A DNA stretch of 29,936 bases from Bacteroidales bacterium (GTDB lineage: Bacteria > Bacteroidota > Bacteroidia > Bacteroidales > Muribaculaceae). A model generated the notes under the pieces. It searched no databases. It was not told where the DNA came from and saw only the letters and a program-made list of their open reading frames with translations. The DNA is taken from contig SFNM01000014.1 of assembly GCA_004552725.1 (NCBI GenBank), forward strand, positions 1 to 29,936. Reading direction: 5' to 3'. A program made the translations under genes and the position numbers. Shown piece by piece: positions 7,844 through 15,720 of this stretch (its first letter is position 1; every line of letters starts with the position of its first letter).

Positions 7844-8751
7844 TTTTCGGCTCCTTTCTTGATTTGTTCCAAGCGCGTACCCTCAGCCGGGTAGATAGGC
7901 TCGAGCAAGTTATATACTGAAGTACGTTCTTGCTGCGGGGCCTTCGAGTAGATATTCACGAGTTCGTCGAGTTTGGCATCCTTAAACATTGATAGAGCCA
8001 CCGACATTGGTTGCACTTGGTAGATGGTAGTGAGGTTGGAGAGGGTAGTTGTGACGGTGGCACGACCTTTATCGACCGACACGGCCATTTGGTCGAGTCC
8101 GGAACGATGATATTCGTAAAGAATTGTCCGGATTGCCTCACCGGGTTTGCCTTCGGTAAAGGCGCTAACCACAGCACTACGGTTTTTGGTATCTTCGAAG
8201 GCTTTCCAGCCAACCTCGCCGGCCGATTGAGCCATTTGAACAATGGCTTTAAGGCGCTCCCAGTATGGGTCGCCGCCATTAGGGGCGAAAGAGTCGAAAT
8301 CCACGGCAAGGAAGAGATAAGCGTAGAAATTAAGGATACCTGTAAGTTGATTTTCCCAGGTGTTGATGGTGAATGTGAGCGGCTCACCTTCGCGGTAGGA
8401 GAAATCAATTTTGGTGTCTTTGAAGTTGATGAGAGTGGTGGTATACGAACTGTTGTATACCGGGCGAGTGGATTGCACTTGCAGTTCGCCGGAGGCTATA
8501 CCATCGTCAGAGTATTCTTTGATGGTGAAGAACATACGGCACTCAATTTTTTCGTTTACAGCGAATTGCGCTGAAGTGAACACAGTGGTGTTCATATACT
8601 CAGTGACCGCCTCTTGCAAGGTAGTAAACACATTTTTATTGGTGGAGAGTTGGTCGGTGTTGAACTCCACGGTGCAATTGAGTTCCTGCGCCGAGGCGGC
8701 AAAAGCGCAAAAAAAGGAGCAGGTAGCAAGCAGGCGAGCGAGAGTATTCAT
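7840..8751 (-). CDS. DUF4835 family exported protein
   Basis: The 303-residue product has a Sec signal peptide ending in FAASAQ and then the DUF4835 pattern of Bacteroidetes: an early N-T-D-Q-L motif followed by VFTTLQEAVTEYMN, later DFSYREGEPLTF, the YAYLFLAVDFDSFAPNGG segment, and a C-terminal alpha-helical part ending in LLEPIYPAEG. The ATG at 8751 is chosen over a TTG at 8760 because it overlaps the coaBC stop as ATGA, like its neighbours, and keeps an intact signal peptide. Biochemical function is unknown; the protein should lie in the periplasm or at the outer membrane. Conserved position between coaBC and recN is, as far as I recall, common in Bacteroidetes. Confidence 0.85.
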   Translation of the reverse strand: MNTLARLLATCSFFCAFAASAQELNCTVEFNTDQLSTNKNVFTTLQEAVTEYMNTTVFTSAQFAVNEKIECRMFFTIKEYSDDGIASGELQVQSTRPVYNSSYTTTLINFKDTKIDFSYREGEPLTFTINTWENQLTGILNFYAYLFLAVDFDSFAPNGGDPYWERLKAIVQMAQSAGEVGWKAFEDTKNRSAVVSAFTEGKPGEAIRTILYEYHRSGLDQMAVSVDKGRATVTTTLSNLTTIYQVQPMSVALSMFKDAKLDELVNIYSKAPQQERTSVYNLLEPIYPAEGTRLEQIKKGAEK

Positions 8752-9974
8752 TGGTTGCAAACGATTAGCGATTCAATGTTATCGAGGATGTCGGCAGCCA
8801 CTTCGGCTTTGGATTTTAAGGGGAAAGAAGCGGGCTGACGTCCATCGGCAAAAAGGATTGTAATCTTGTTGGTGTCGAAGCCAAATCCGGCACCGGGGTC
8901 GCTCAAAGAATTAAGCACAATCATATCGAGGTTCTTGCGCGCGAGTTTGTCGGAAGCATGCTCAATGGGATGGTCAGTTTCGAGCGCAAATCCCACTAAA
9001 CGTTGGTTTTCAGACTTCTGAGCGCCAAGAGTAGCAGCGATATCGGGATTTTTGACGAGTTCGATTTGTTCGATACCATTGGTTTCGCGCTTGATTTTAT
9101 GGTCGAATTGCTTTGCGGGACGATAGTCGGCCACAGCAGCAGCGAGGATAGCCACATCAGCAGTTGGGAAGGCCTGTTGAGCAGCATCGAGCATCTGACA
9201 AGCACTTTCAACGGGCACTACGGTGACACCATCGATTGTTGTGATGTTGCCGACAGGACCGCTGACCAAGGTGACTGATGCGCCGCGTCGCGCGGCTTCG
9301 TTAGCGATAGCGTAGCCCATCTTACCTGTGGAGAAGTTGCCTATAAAACGCACCGGGTCGATACGTTCGTAGGTAGGGCCGGCTGTTATAAGTACGTGTT
9401 TGCCGGCCAAAGCGCTCGATTTTTCAAAGAATTGCGCCAAGCAACCGAAAATATTCTCCGGTTCTTCCATACGTCCGCGACCGATGAGATGAGATGCCAA
9501 TTCTCCTGCGGCAGGCTCAATAATGATACATCCGTCGCGACGAAGGGTTTCGAGGTTGCGTGAAGTGGATGGATGAGCCATCATGTCAAGGTCCATAGCC
9601 GGGGCAACGAACACTTGAGCGCGGCACGACAGATACGAAGTGACCAACATATTGTCGGCCACGCCGGTTGCCATCTTGGCGATAGTGGCGGCAGTGGCCG
9701 GGGCTACCACCATAGCGTCGGCCCATAGACCGAGTTTCACATGCGAATGCCATTCGCCGGTGTTGGCAGTAAAAAATTCGGTGATTACTGGATTGCCCGA
9801 GAGGGTTGATAGTGTAAGCGGAGTGATAAACTCGCGAGCGGAAGGAGTCATAATCACCTGCACCTCGGCGCCGGCTTTGATGAGTAGGCGCACCAATGAA
9901 GCGGTTTTGTATGCAGCAATACCGCCACACACGCCCACTACAATATGCTTTCCACGAAGCGCTTCAGCCATCAT
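8748..9974 (-). CDS. coaBC: Bifunctional phosphopantothenoylcysteine decarboxylase / phosphopantothenate-cysteine ligase
   Basis: This cytosolic enzyme makes 4'-phosphopantetheine for coenzyme A in two steps: ligation of cysteine to phosphopantothenate (CoaB, C-terminal half) and FMN-dependent decarboxylation (CoaC, N-terminal half). In the 408 residues the CoaC half shows VGVCGGIAAYK (13-23), the catalytic-type His78 in HVKLGLWAD, APATAATIAKM (91-101) and APAMDLDMM (124-132). The CoaB half shows ITAGPTYERIDPVRF (196-210), NFSTGKMG and AAAVADYRP. An oddity is ELASH at 158-162, where E. coli CoaC has its active-site Cys158 in an ACG motif; here the position is Ser161. The start ATG (9974) overlaps the exonuclease stop as ATGA. 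Confidence 0.95.
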   Translation of the reverse strand: MMAEALRGKHIVVGVCGGIAAYKTASLVRLLIKAGAEVQVIMTPSAREFITPLTLSTLSGNPVITEFFTANTGEWHSHVKLGLWADAMVVAPATAATIAKMATGVADNMLVTSYLSCRAQVFVAPAMDLDMMAHPSTSRNLETLRRDGCIIIEPAAGELASHLIGRGRMEEPENIFGCLAQFFEKSSALAGKHVLITAGPTYERIDPVRFIGNFSTGKMGYAIANEAARRGASVTLVSGPVGNITTIDGVTVVPVESACQMLDAAQQAFPTADVAILAAAVADYRPAKQFDHKIKRETNGIEQIELVKNPDIAATLGAQKSENQRLVGFALETDHPIEHASDKLARKNLDMIVLNSLSDPGAGFGFDTNKITILFADGRQPASFPLKSKAEVAADILDNIESLIVCNQ

Positions 9975-10741
9975 TTTTTGATATTCATTTTAATACGGGT
10001 AAATGCGCGTTTGGTGTCGGAGGCGAAGTCGCCTTGCTGCACCCACGCGTAATAACCGGGATCTTTTTCGAGGACTTCGGCAGCGGGGCGGCCTTTGTAT
10101 TTGCCGAAGTTTATGATTTCGCGTCCGTTATCATCGTATATAAGACGTCCGGCGAGGTCCACATTATTGTTCTGCGAGGAGAATTTGGCTAATTCCTCCA
10201 CCGACGACGGGAGGTCGGGGTAGCGTTCAAGTTGGGCCTTGAGCACTTCGAAAGTGGCCATAGTGTCGTCGTGAGCGCTGTGAGCACCGGTGAGGTCTTT
10301 ACCGCAGTAGAAGCGGTAAGCAGCGGTAAGATTGCGAGGTTCTTGCTTGTGGAAAATGGTTTGGACGTCGATAAAGCGAGCGCGATGGAAGTCGAAGTCG
10401 ACTCCGGCGCGGTGAAATTCCTCGTCGAGCAAAGGCACATCGAAGCGGTTGGAGTTGAAGCCGGCGATATCGCATCCGGTCATAAAGTCGGCCAATGATT
10501 TGGCTATTTGACGGAATGTTGGTTCGTTGGCCACATCGGCATCGGTGATATGATGCACAGCTGTTGCTTCAGCGGGAATGGGCATTTCGGGGTTAACCCT
10601 ACGCGTTTTCACAATTGGCTCGTCTTCCTTGCCGGGCATCACTTTGACGATTGAAATTTCTACAATGCGGTCGGTAAGGATGTTGACGCCAGTTGTTTCG
10701 AGGTCGAAGAAAACAATAGGGCGACGCAGTTGAAGTTTCAT
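9971..10741 (-). CDS. DnaQ-like 3'-5' exonuclease with a C-terminal DUF3820-type domain
   Basis: The N-terminal part (about 8-180) is a DEDDh exonuclease: ExoI FFDLETTG with Asp13 and Glu15, ExoII IAGFNSNRFDVPLL, and ExoIII HSAHDDTMAT with the catalytic His and Asp. Such proteins proofread for DNA polymerase III or process nucleic acid ends. A second unit near the C-terminus (about 205-245: FGKYKGRPAAEVLEKDPGYY, then a W and GDF) resembles the DUF3820 family, a small module often attached to exonucleases. It follows dnaN after five bases, so clamp and exonuclease are made from one message, which favours a replication role. Whether it is the true epsilon subunit or an accessory exonuclease is not decided by sequence alone. 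Confidence 0.85.
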   Translation of the reverse strand: MKLQLRRPIVFFDLETTGVNILTDRIVEISIVKVMPGKEDEPIVKTRRVNPEMPIPAEATAVHHITDADVANEPTFRQIAKSLADFMTGCDIAGFNSNRFDVPLLDEEFHRAGVDFDFHRARFIDVQTIFHKQEPRNLTAAYRFYCGKDLTGAHSAHDDTMATFEVLKAQLERYPDLPSSVEELAKFSSQNNNVDLAGRLIYDDNGREIINFGKYKGRPAAEVLEKDPGYYAWVQQGDFASDTKRAFTRIKMNIKK

Positions 10742-10746
10742 TGTGA

Positions 10747-11883
10747 TTAGAATTTATCGACGTTCATAGGCATGAGAAGCATCACCAATGCAGTGCCTTC
10801 GGCATCTTCAATCGGGCGGAAAACGCCGGCACGAGATGCATCAGTGAGTTCCACGCGAACTTGATCGGTGGAAATATGCTGCAGGAAGTCGTTAACGTAA
10901 GCGCCATTGAAGCCGATGATGAGTTCGGGACCGTTGTAACTGCAAGGGAACGATTCGCGACCGGCGGTGCCCAGACCATTGTCTTCGATTTTCACCATTA
11001 CGTTTTCGGGCGACACTTTAAATTTGATGAGACCACAGTTGGAGTCAACGATGATGCTGACACGACGGACAGCGGCTACGAAAGCATCGCGGTCGGCTTC
11101 GAGCACAAATGGCGACTGGGTGGGAATAACGCGGTTGTAGTCGGGGAAACGACCTTGGAGGAAACTGAATTGGAATTTGTATGTGTCGCTTTCAACCAAT
11201 GCACTTTTGCGATTGATTGTAAATTTGACTTGTTGGTCGGAGCCATCGAAAATAGCAGCCATGATGTTGGCGGGTTTTTCGGGCACGATGCATGAGATTT
11301 GAACGCCTGGAGCCTCGCGACTATCGATAAAGCGCACGAGTTTGTGTGTATCAGTAGCCACATAAACGATTTGGTCGGGTTTCACATCGAAGAACACGCC
11401 TTTCATCATAGGGCGATAGTCATCGTTGCCCACGGCAAACACAGTAGCGCGGCAACCTTCGGCAATAGAGCGAGCCGAGAGAGAGAAGGATGCAGCATTT
11501 TCGGCATCATCATCGTCGACATTGAATGAAGGGAAGTTGTCGCCGGAGATAGCGTTGAGGTGGTATAAGCCGTCGGGGCTCACGATTTCCACTTCGAAGG
11601 TGGCTTCATTCACGTTGAAAGTGATACCTTGGTCAGGGAGCACTTTGAGCAGGTCGACCATACGGCGAGCAGATACGCAGAAGTTGATGTTGCCATCGCT
11701 ATCAGAGAGTTCGATATGAGAGGTAAGGGTGCAGTCGGAGTCGGAGCCGGTGATGAATAACAGGCCGTCTTTTACTTCGATTAAGAAGTTCTCGAGCACA
11801 TTGAGAGTGTTTTTCGAACTAACCACTTTGCTCACAGCAAGAGCGGCGCTGCGAAACGATTTACAGGGGACGTTGAAACGCAT
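10747..11883 (-). CDS. dnaN: DNA polymerase III subunit beta (sliding clamp)
   Basis: DnaN forms the ring-shaped dimer that tethers the replicative polymerase to DNA. The 378-residue product spans the three clamp domains; recognisable stretches are NVLENFLIEVKDGLLFITGSD near the start, FSLSARSIAEGCRATVFAVGNDDYRPMMKGV in the middle, the FLQGRFPDYNRVIP segment, and a C-terminus ending TALVMLLMPMNVDKF with the usual MPM(R/N) motif. The gene is not next to dnaA, gyrB or recF here; instead it leads an operon with an exonuclease, coaBC, DUF4835, recN and rlmB. A well-spaced promoter at 11920-11949 supports the ATG at 11883. Confidence 0.97.
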   Translation of the reverse strand: MRFNVPCKSFRSAALAVSKVVSSKNTLNVLENFLIEVKDGLLFITGSDSDCTLTSHIELSDSDGNINFCVSARRMVDLLKVLPDQGITFNVNEATFEVEIVSPDGLYHLNAISGDNFPSFNVDDDDAENAASFSLSARSIAEGCRATVFAVGNDDYRPMMKGVFFDVKPDQIVYVATDTHKLVRFIDSREAPGVQISCIVPEKPANIMAAIFDGSDQQVKFTINRKSALVESDTYKFQFSFLQGRFPDYNRVIPTQSPFVLEADRDAFVAAVRRVSIIVDSNCGLIKFKVSPENVMVKIEDNGLGTAGRESFPCSYNGPELIIGFNGAYVNDFLQHISTDQVRVELTDASRAGVFRPIEDAEGTALVMLLMPMNVDKF

Positions 11884-11919
11884 ATATGGTAATTTTTAAT
11901 TATTATTCAATTAAACATA

Positions 11920-11949
11920 CAAAGATAGCACATTTTTTTCAACCCGCAA
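11920..11949 (-). promoter_or_regulatory. Promoter of the dnaN operon
   Basis: The minus strand has TATCTTTG (11920-11927), a full match to TAnnTTTG, with TTG at 11947-11949 after a 19-base spacer. The leader to the ATG at 11883 is about 30 bases and AT-rich. Confidence 0.7.
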
Positions 11950-12106
11950 AATTTTCGCAGAAAAAGATGTGAAAATAGACTTCACTAAAGGCCAGGGCAG
12001 ATACCAAAGAGCGGACTCCAAATGTCAGAAAAACGTCTTTGCCGAGAAAATCGAAGCGAAAGCAACGATGCTGCAGGCAAAAAAGGCACCGCTTCAGCCT
12101 AATCTA

Positions 12107-12847
12107 CTACATCGGGCAGAGGTAGCGGCCTTTTTTGTTGGTAGCATTGGCGTAGGCTACGGCATGCGAAGGACATTGGTGGTAGCAGCGCAAGCACATA
12201 GCACAATTTTGGCCCCAATGTGGCTGGCGGTCAGCCATAGCGATGTTGCGCATCGGGCAATTACGAGCACAACTACCGCAACCGGTGCAAGCATCGGTGG
12301 GGTGGAATGGGAGGGGCGACATAGCGTGGCGTTTAAACCAAGGATAGATAATCTTTGATTTTATCCAAGCGAAACGACCTCGAACCACGTCGTCGATGCC
12401 TGTCTCGGCAGATTGAATATGCTGAGCGATGTCTTCGATACGAGCCGGAACGCGAGATAGTTTGAGCCGCGTCACATCTTCCGAGTCGACATCAAACCCT
12501 TTCATAAGCACATACACATTGGGCATAATCACTGTAAATACCGAGCATGGGCGTCCACCGCGCTTGGCCACCAACGAGCGCCATTGGCGGTCGGTGAGAC
12601 CGGCATCGTCGCCGCAAGTGAGCACGGCAAAATGGTCAAGGTCTTCACAATCAGTGCGATTAATCCAGTCTTCTACCACCGGAGGCACGCCCCACGAGTA
12701 TACTGGAAACACCCACACTAATCTACCGTTGGCAGGCCGTGGCAGAGATTTTTCCGGGTCAAATTCCACTAATTCATCGCCAAGAGCTCGGGCTAAGAGT
12801 CTGGCAGCATATCTACTGTTTCCGGTGCCAGAGAAGTATGCAATCAT
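12107..12847 (-). CDS. EFR1-type flavodoxin/ferredoxin fusion protein
   Basis: The 246-residue protein joins a flavodoxin-like N-terminus (MIAYFSGTGNSRYAA, the FMN phosphate loop, then FPVYSWGVPP around 47-56 and LTCGDDAG near 76-83) to two [4Fe-4S] clusters of the bacterial ferredoxin type: C187-x2-C190-x2-C193-x3-C197-P and C215-x2-C218-x2-C221-x3-C225-P. This is the architecture of the EFR1 family of Bacteroidales and Clostridia, thought to move electrons in the cytosol; the partner is unknown. Its ATG overlaps the stop of the DUF2027-Smr gene (ATGA at 12844-12847). After it lies 180 bases before the dnaN promoter with only a weak terminator-like stem (GGC/GCC at about 12083-12100). Confidence 0.85.
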   Translation of the reverse strand: MIAYFSGTGNSRYAARLLARALGDELVEFDPEKSLPRPANGRLVWVFPVYSWGVPPVVEDWINRTDCEDLDHFAVLTCGDDAGLTDRQWRSLVAKRGGRPCSVFTVIMPNVYVLMKGFDVDSEDVTRLKLSRVPARIEDIAQHIQSAETGIDDVVRGRFAWIKSKIIYPWFKRHAMSPLPFHPTDACTGCGSCARNCPMRNIAMADRQPHWGQNCAMCLRCYHQCPSHAVAYANATNKKGRYLCPM

Positions 12848-13938
12848 TTTTGAGAGTGTATTTTAACGCGAGTAGCGCCAAATCCGTATTCTCGGAAAGA
12901 AGCGTCGCTCACTTCGCAGAATTTGTAGCGATAATTGAGTTCTTTGATGATAGCCTGCCGCAATACGCCTTCGCCTTTGCCGTGAATGAAAATGATTTCG
13001 CGACCGATGTTGCGAAGATTTTGGTCCATGATGCGGCGGAAATAGTCAACTTGATAGTTGAGGATGTCGGCTTTAGACAATCCGGCAGTTGAGTCGAGCA
13101 ATTCCGAGGCATGTAGGTCTATTTCAAGGAGCGAAGTTTCCGGTTGGCGTTTTTTCACAATTTGGCGCGGAGCGCGGCGGTCGACGCGCTGCTTTTCAAC
13201 CATGGCGGTTTCAATAGCGTTGACATCTACTTTTTTGGCTCGGCCTTGCACTTGATCGTCTTTCACAATATCAATGGCAAGAACATCACCATCGAAATAA
13301 GGGTTCGCGCCGAAGCAATGCAAGCGAGCAAATCGTGTGGCATCGAGGCGATTTTCATAAGCCACCGGCGCTTTGAGAGCGTAATCTTTACCACGTTTGA
13401 AAGCTACGGCATGCACACACAATCGGTCGACTGCGGGAAGGTCATCGTGAGTAAGTTCAAAAGCAAATTCTTGCATAGCGGGTTCAATCATACCGGCAAA
13501 ACGCAAAGTCCACCGGTCGGATTCCGCAGGGCGTGTGGCCACAGTCAACCACAAATAATAGTTCGAATCATTGACTACGAAAGCATCGAAGGAAGATGTG
13601 CTAAGATGCTTAATGTCAGCCGGTTCAAAGCCTATTACAAGGTTGAGTTTTTCACCTTGCGGTGTTTCCTCGAAGTCATCTACCGGTTGAGGCTCCGGAT
13701 GCTGAGGCGCTACAGTAGGTTTTGGTTCCGAAGCGGCCACAACGGTGGATTTCTGTTGCGGTTTTTCCACCTTATAAAAACTATCGCCCGAGCCAACAAC
13801 CACACATTCGCGCAGTAGCACTGGGGTTTCAAAGCCATCTTCATCTACCACATAAGCCACTTGGCCTTGTATTTTTGCCACACGTCCGCCACCCACAGCA
13901 TTGAGGAAGCGCACGATGTCTCCTACATTTACATTCAT
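12844..13938 (-). CDS. DUF2027 and Smr domain-containing protein
   Basis: The start is the ATG at 13938 (364 residues). An upstream in-frame extension to 14196 is rejected because it runs across the promoter and antisense to the metal-binding protein gene. Residues 1-55 form a small beta-barrel-like N-terminal part (NVGDIVRFLNAVGGGRVAKI), 60-95 a Pro/Gln-rich linker, and about 96-230 the DUF2027 beta domain. After a basic linker (233-268) comes an Smr domain with IDLH at 273-276 and HGKGEGVLR at 319-327. Smr domains, as in MutS2, act as nucleases or nucleic-acid binding modules. Function in Bacteroidetes is not established. It leads a two-gene operon with the EFR1-type gene and is divergent from the metal transporter genes. 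Confidence 0.85.
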   Translation of the reverse strand: MNVNVGDIVRFLNAVGGGRVAKIQGQVAYVVDEDGFETPVLLRECVVVGSGDSFYKVEKPQQKSTVVAASEPKPTVAPQHPEPQPVDDFEETPQGEKLNLVIGFEPADIKHLSTSSFDAFVVNDSNYYLWLTVATRPAESDRWTLRFAGMIEPAMQEFAFELTHDDLPAVDRLCVHAVAFKRGKDYALKAPVAYENRLDATRFARLHCFGANPYFDGDVLAIDIVKDDQVQGRAKKVDVNAIETAMVEKQRVDRRAPRQIVKKRQPETSLLEIDLHASELLDSTAGLSKADILNYQVDYFRRIMDQNLRNIGREIIFIHGKGEGVLRQAIIKELNYRYKFCEVSDASFREYGFGATRVKIHSQK

Positions 13939-13954
13939 TTTTTCAAATTTTTCT

Positions 13955-13963
13955 GCAAATTTA
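13955..13963 (-). promoter_or_regulatory. -7 box for the DUF2027-Smr gene
   Basis: TAAATTTGC on the minus strand matches TAnnTTTG and ends 17 bases before the ATG at 13938, implying a leader of about 10 bases. No good TTG is found at -33. Confidence 0.5.
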
Positions 13964-13976
13964 GCGAAAAAAACTC

Positions 13977-13985
13977 TAACTTTGC
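13977..13985 (+). promoter_or_regulatory. -7 box for the metal ABC transporter genes
   Basis: TAACTTTGC on the plus strand matches TAnnTTTG. The ATG at 14004 follows after a short leader with AAAGG at 13992-13996. This box and the divergent one at 13955-13963 are only 13 bases apart. Confidence 0.5.
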
Positions 13986-14003
13986 AGATTGAAAGGTAAT
14001 AAA

Positions 14004-14867
14004 ATGATGAAGCAATATATTTCAACCATAATAATAGCGGCATTAACATCAGTGATAAGCGCTTGTTCCGACGTTGATGATACACGACCGGTATTGACAG
14101 TAAGCATTGAGCCTCAACGGTATATGCTTGAACAACTTGTGGGTGACAACTATCGCATCGTGGTGTTAATGCCGGGCGGAGAAAACCCTGAGACATTTGA
14201 ATTGCCGATGTCGCGCCACATCGAAGTGGACACTGCGCGAGCCGTTTTCACTGTGGGCTATCTTCCTTTTGAGCAATCGCTGGCCGAGAGCGGGTCGGCT
14301 CGTATAGTAAGCACTACTGCAGGCATCGAACCAATTTACGGCACACACAGCCACACCGCAGCCTCCGGGCACACACATACGCATCGCTCGGCTGATCCGC
14401 ATTTGTGGACATCAGTGCGCAATGCGCGTAATATGTGCGAAGCGATGGCCAACGAGTTGTCGCGGCTGATACCCGACAGCGCTCAGGTGTATCAACAGCG
14501 ACTGAAAACATACCAAGCACATCTCGACTCGCTCGACAGTACTTTTTCACAGCGATTGCAAGCCGCCGGGGTGAAGTCATTTTTAGTATGGCATCCCTCA
14601 CTATCGTATTTTGCACGCGATTATAAACTCAATCAAATATCCGTGTCGCAACACAACAAAGACCTATCGCCCGCAGCACTGCGCCAAGTAATCGACACAG
14701 CAGAAAAATCAGGTGCACGCGTGCTTTTCAACCAACGCGAATACGATGCCCGACAAGTAGAAACCATCGGCCAAGCCGTGGCTGTTCGAGTAGTGGATTT
14801 CTGCCCCGGGAATTATGATTGGGAAAACGAATTAAGCAACGTAGTAGATGAACTTTGCAAACCTTAA
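14004..14867 (+). CDS. Metal (probably zinc) ABC transporter substrate-binding lipoprotein, ZnuA-like
   Basis: The 287-residue product has an N-terminal lipobox (I18-S-A-C21), so it should be a lipoprotein facing the periplasm. It follows the cluster A-I metal-binding fold: SIEPQRYMLEQLVGDNY, the GGENPETFELP segment, a His-rich loop at 114-127 (GTHSHTAASGHTHTH) typical of zinc binders, DPHLW with His133, VWHPSLSYFA with His197, and a long connecting helix at about 153-185. The first metal ligand of the family, usually His in a P-H-x-F/Y-E motif, is Glu63 here. Starts upstream of 14004 are rejected because they would fall in the promoter. The ATPase gene overlaps its end by 20 bases. Zinc is the best guess from the His loop; manganese is less likely. 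Confidence 0.85.
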   Translation: MMKQYISTIIIAALTSVISACSDVDDTRPVLTVSIEPQRYMLEQLVGDNYRIVVLMPGGENPETFELPMSRHIEVDTARAVFTVGYLPFEQSLAESGSARIVSTTAGIEPIYGTHSHTAASGHTHTHRSADPHLWTSVRNARNMCEAMANELSRLIPDSAQVYQQRLKTYQAHLDSLDSTFSQRLQAAGVKSFLVWHPSLSYFARDYKLNQISVSQHNKDLSPAALRQVIDTAEKSGARVLFNQREYDARQVETIGQAVAVRVVDFCPGNYDWENELSNVVDELCKP

Positions 14868-15600
14868 ATACGGCAATGGCGCTTGCTGCCATCATCCAGA
14901 GCCGGTGGAAGTGCACTTGCACGCCACCGAGCGCGAACTACTGAGCCTGCGCGATGTGTGTTTTCATCGCGAAGAGCGAATTATTTTAGACAAGGTAAAT
15001 TTGCGCGTGTGCGAAGGCGATTTTGTAGCAATAACCGGGCCAAACGGTGGCGGTAAAACCACACTACTCCGCTTGGTATTGGGACTGCTTAAGCCATCGC
15101 AAGGGGCTATCGAATTCTCCAACGGCAAGCCTACCATCGGCTATTTGCCACAGAAAAATATGATTGACTCGCATTTTCCGATTTCCGTGCGCGAAGTCAT
15201 CAAGTCGGGTCTTTTGTCCAACGACAAACTCAATAAAACCGAGCGGCAGGAGATGGTTGACGACACCTTGCGGCGTGTGGAGATGGAAGATTTGGCCAAT
15301 CGGCCCATTGGCCGTCTATCGGGAGGGCAGTTACAACGCGCTCTATTAGGGCGGGCCATCATTTCCAATCCGCAATTATTGGTACTCGACGAGCCGCTTA
15401 GTTATATCGACAAACATTTCGAGGCCCACATTTATCGATTGCTGGCAGAGATAGCACCGAAGTGCACCACTATGCTTGTAAGCCACGAAATGTCAACAAT
15501 CGCCTCGATGGCCAATCGCCATATCATCATCGACCGCACCTTGAGCGAATGTAATTCACCTCACCACTTCGCCGTGCACGACTGCGCAGAGATGCAATAA
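14848..15600 (+). CDS. Metal ABC transporter ATP-binding protein, ZnuC-like
   Basis: This 250-residue cytosolic ATPase should power uptake together with the binding protein upstream. Visible motifs are Walker A GPNGGGKTT (64-72), Q-loop YLPQKN (99-104), signature LSGGQLQRALLGRA (157-170), Walker B LLVLDEPLSYID (177-188) and the switch His213 in VSHE. Both ends are rich in Cys and His: 13-25 (CCHHPEPVEVHLH) and 235-246 (C-x3-HH-x3-H-x-C). The second resembles the Cys/His tail of ZnuC proteins; the first is unusual. The ATG at 14848 lies inside the end of the upstream gene; no later ATG precedes Walker A. No permease gene follows: the next gene, after 140 bases with its own promoter, is an unrelated PLP enzyme. 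Confidence 0.85.
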   Translation: MNFANLKYGNGACCHHPEPVEVHLHATERELLSLRDVCFHREERIILDKVNLRVCEGDFVAITGPNGGGKTTLLRLVLGLLKPSQGAIEFSNGKPTIGYLPQKNMIDSHFPISVREVIKSGLLSNDKLNKTERQEMVDDTLRRVEMEDLANRPIGRLSGGQLQRALLGRAIISNPQLLVLDEPLSYIDKHFEAHIYRLLAEIAPKCTTMLVSHEMSTIASMANRHIIIDRTLSECNSPHHFAVHDCAEMQ

Positions 15601-15669
15601 ATTCAATTTCTTTTGACACCCTATATCACTTTTTTTGTGCATTTTTACTCCTAATCGAGATTTTTTTAT

Positions 15670-15678
15670 TAACTTTGC
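15670..15678 (+). promoter_or_regulatory. -7 box of the serine palmitoyltransferase gene
   Basis: TAACTTTGC matches the Bacteroidetes -7 consensus. It would give a leader of about 57 bases, longer than the others in this window. The -33 position is T-rich without a clear TTG. Confidence 0.55.
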
Positions 15679-15720
15679 AGTCTGAAAACGGCAAAGCAGC
15701 CGCTAAGCGATAGTCCAACA

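Noticed and set aside
11969..12358. 129-codon plus-strand frame between dnaN and the EFR1-type gene
   Set aside because: Most of it is antisense to the EFR1 ferredoxin region and the rest is intergenic; no motif or promoter supports it.
13939..14196. Upstream extension of the DUF2027-Smr gene by 86 codons
   Set aside because: It crosses the promoter region and is antisense to the metal-binding lipoprotein; the ATG at 13938 begins the domain.
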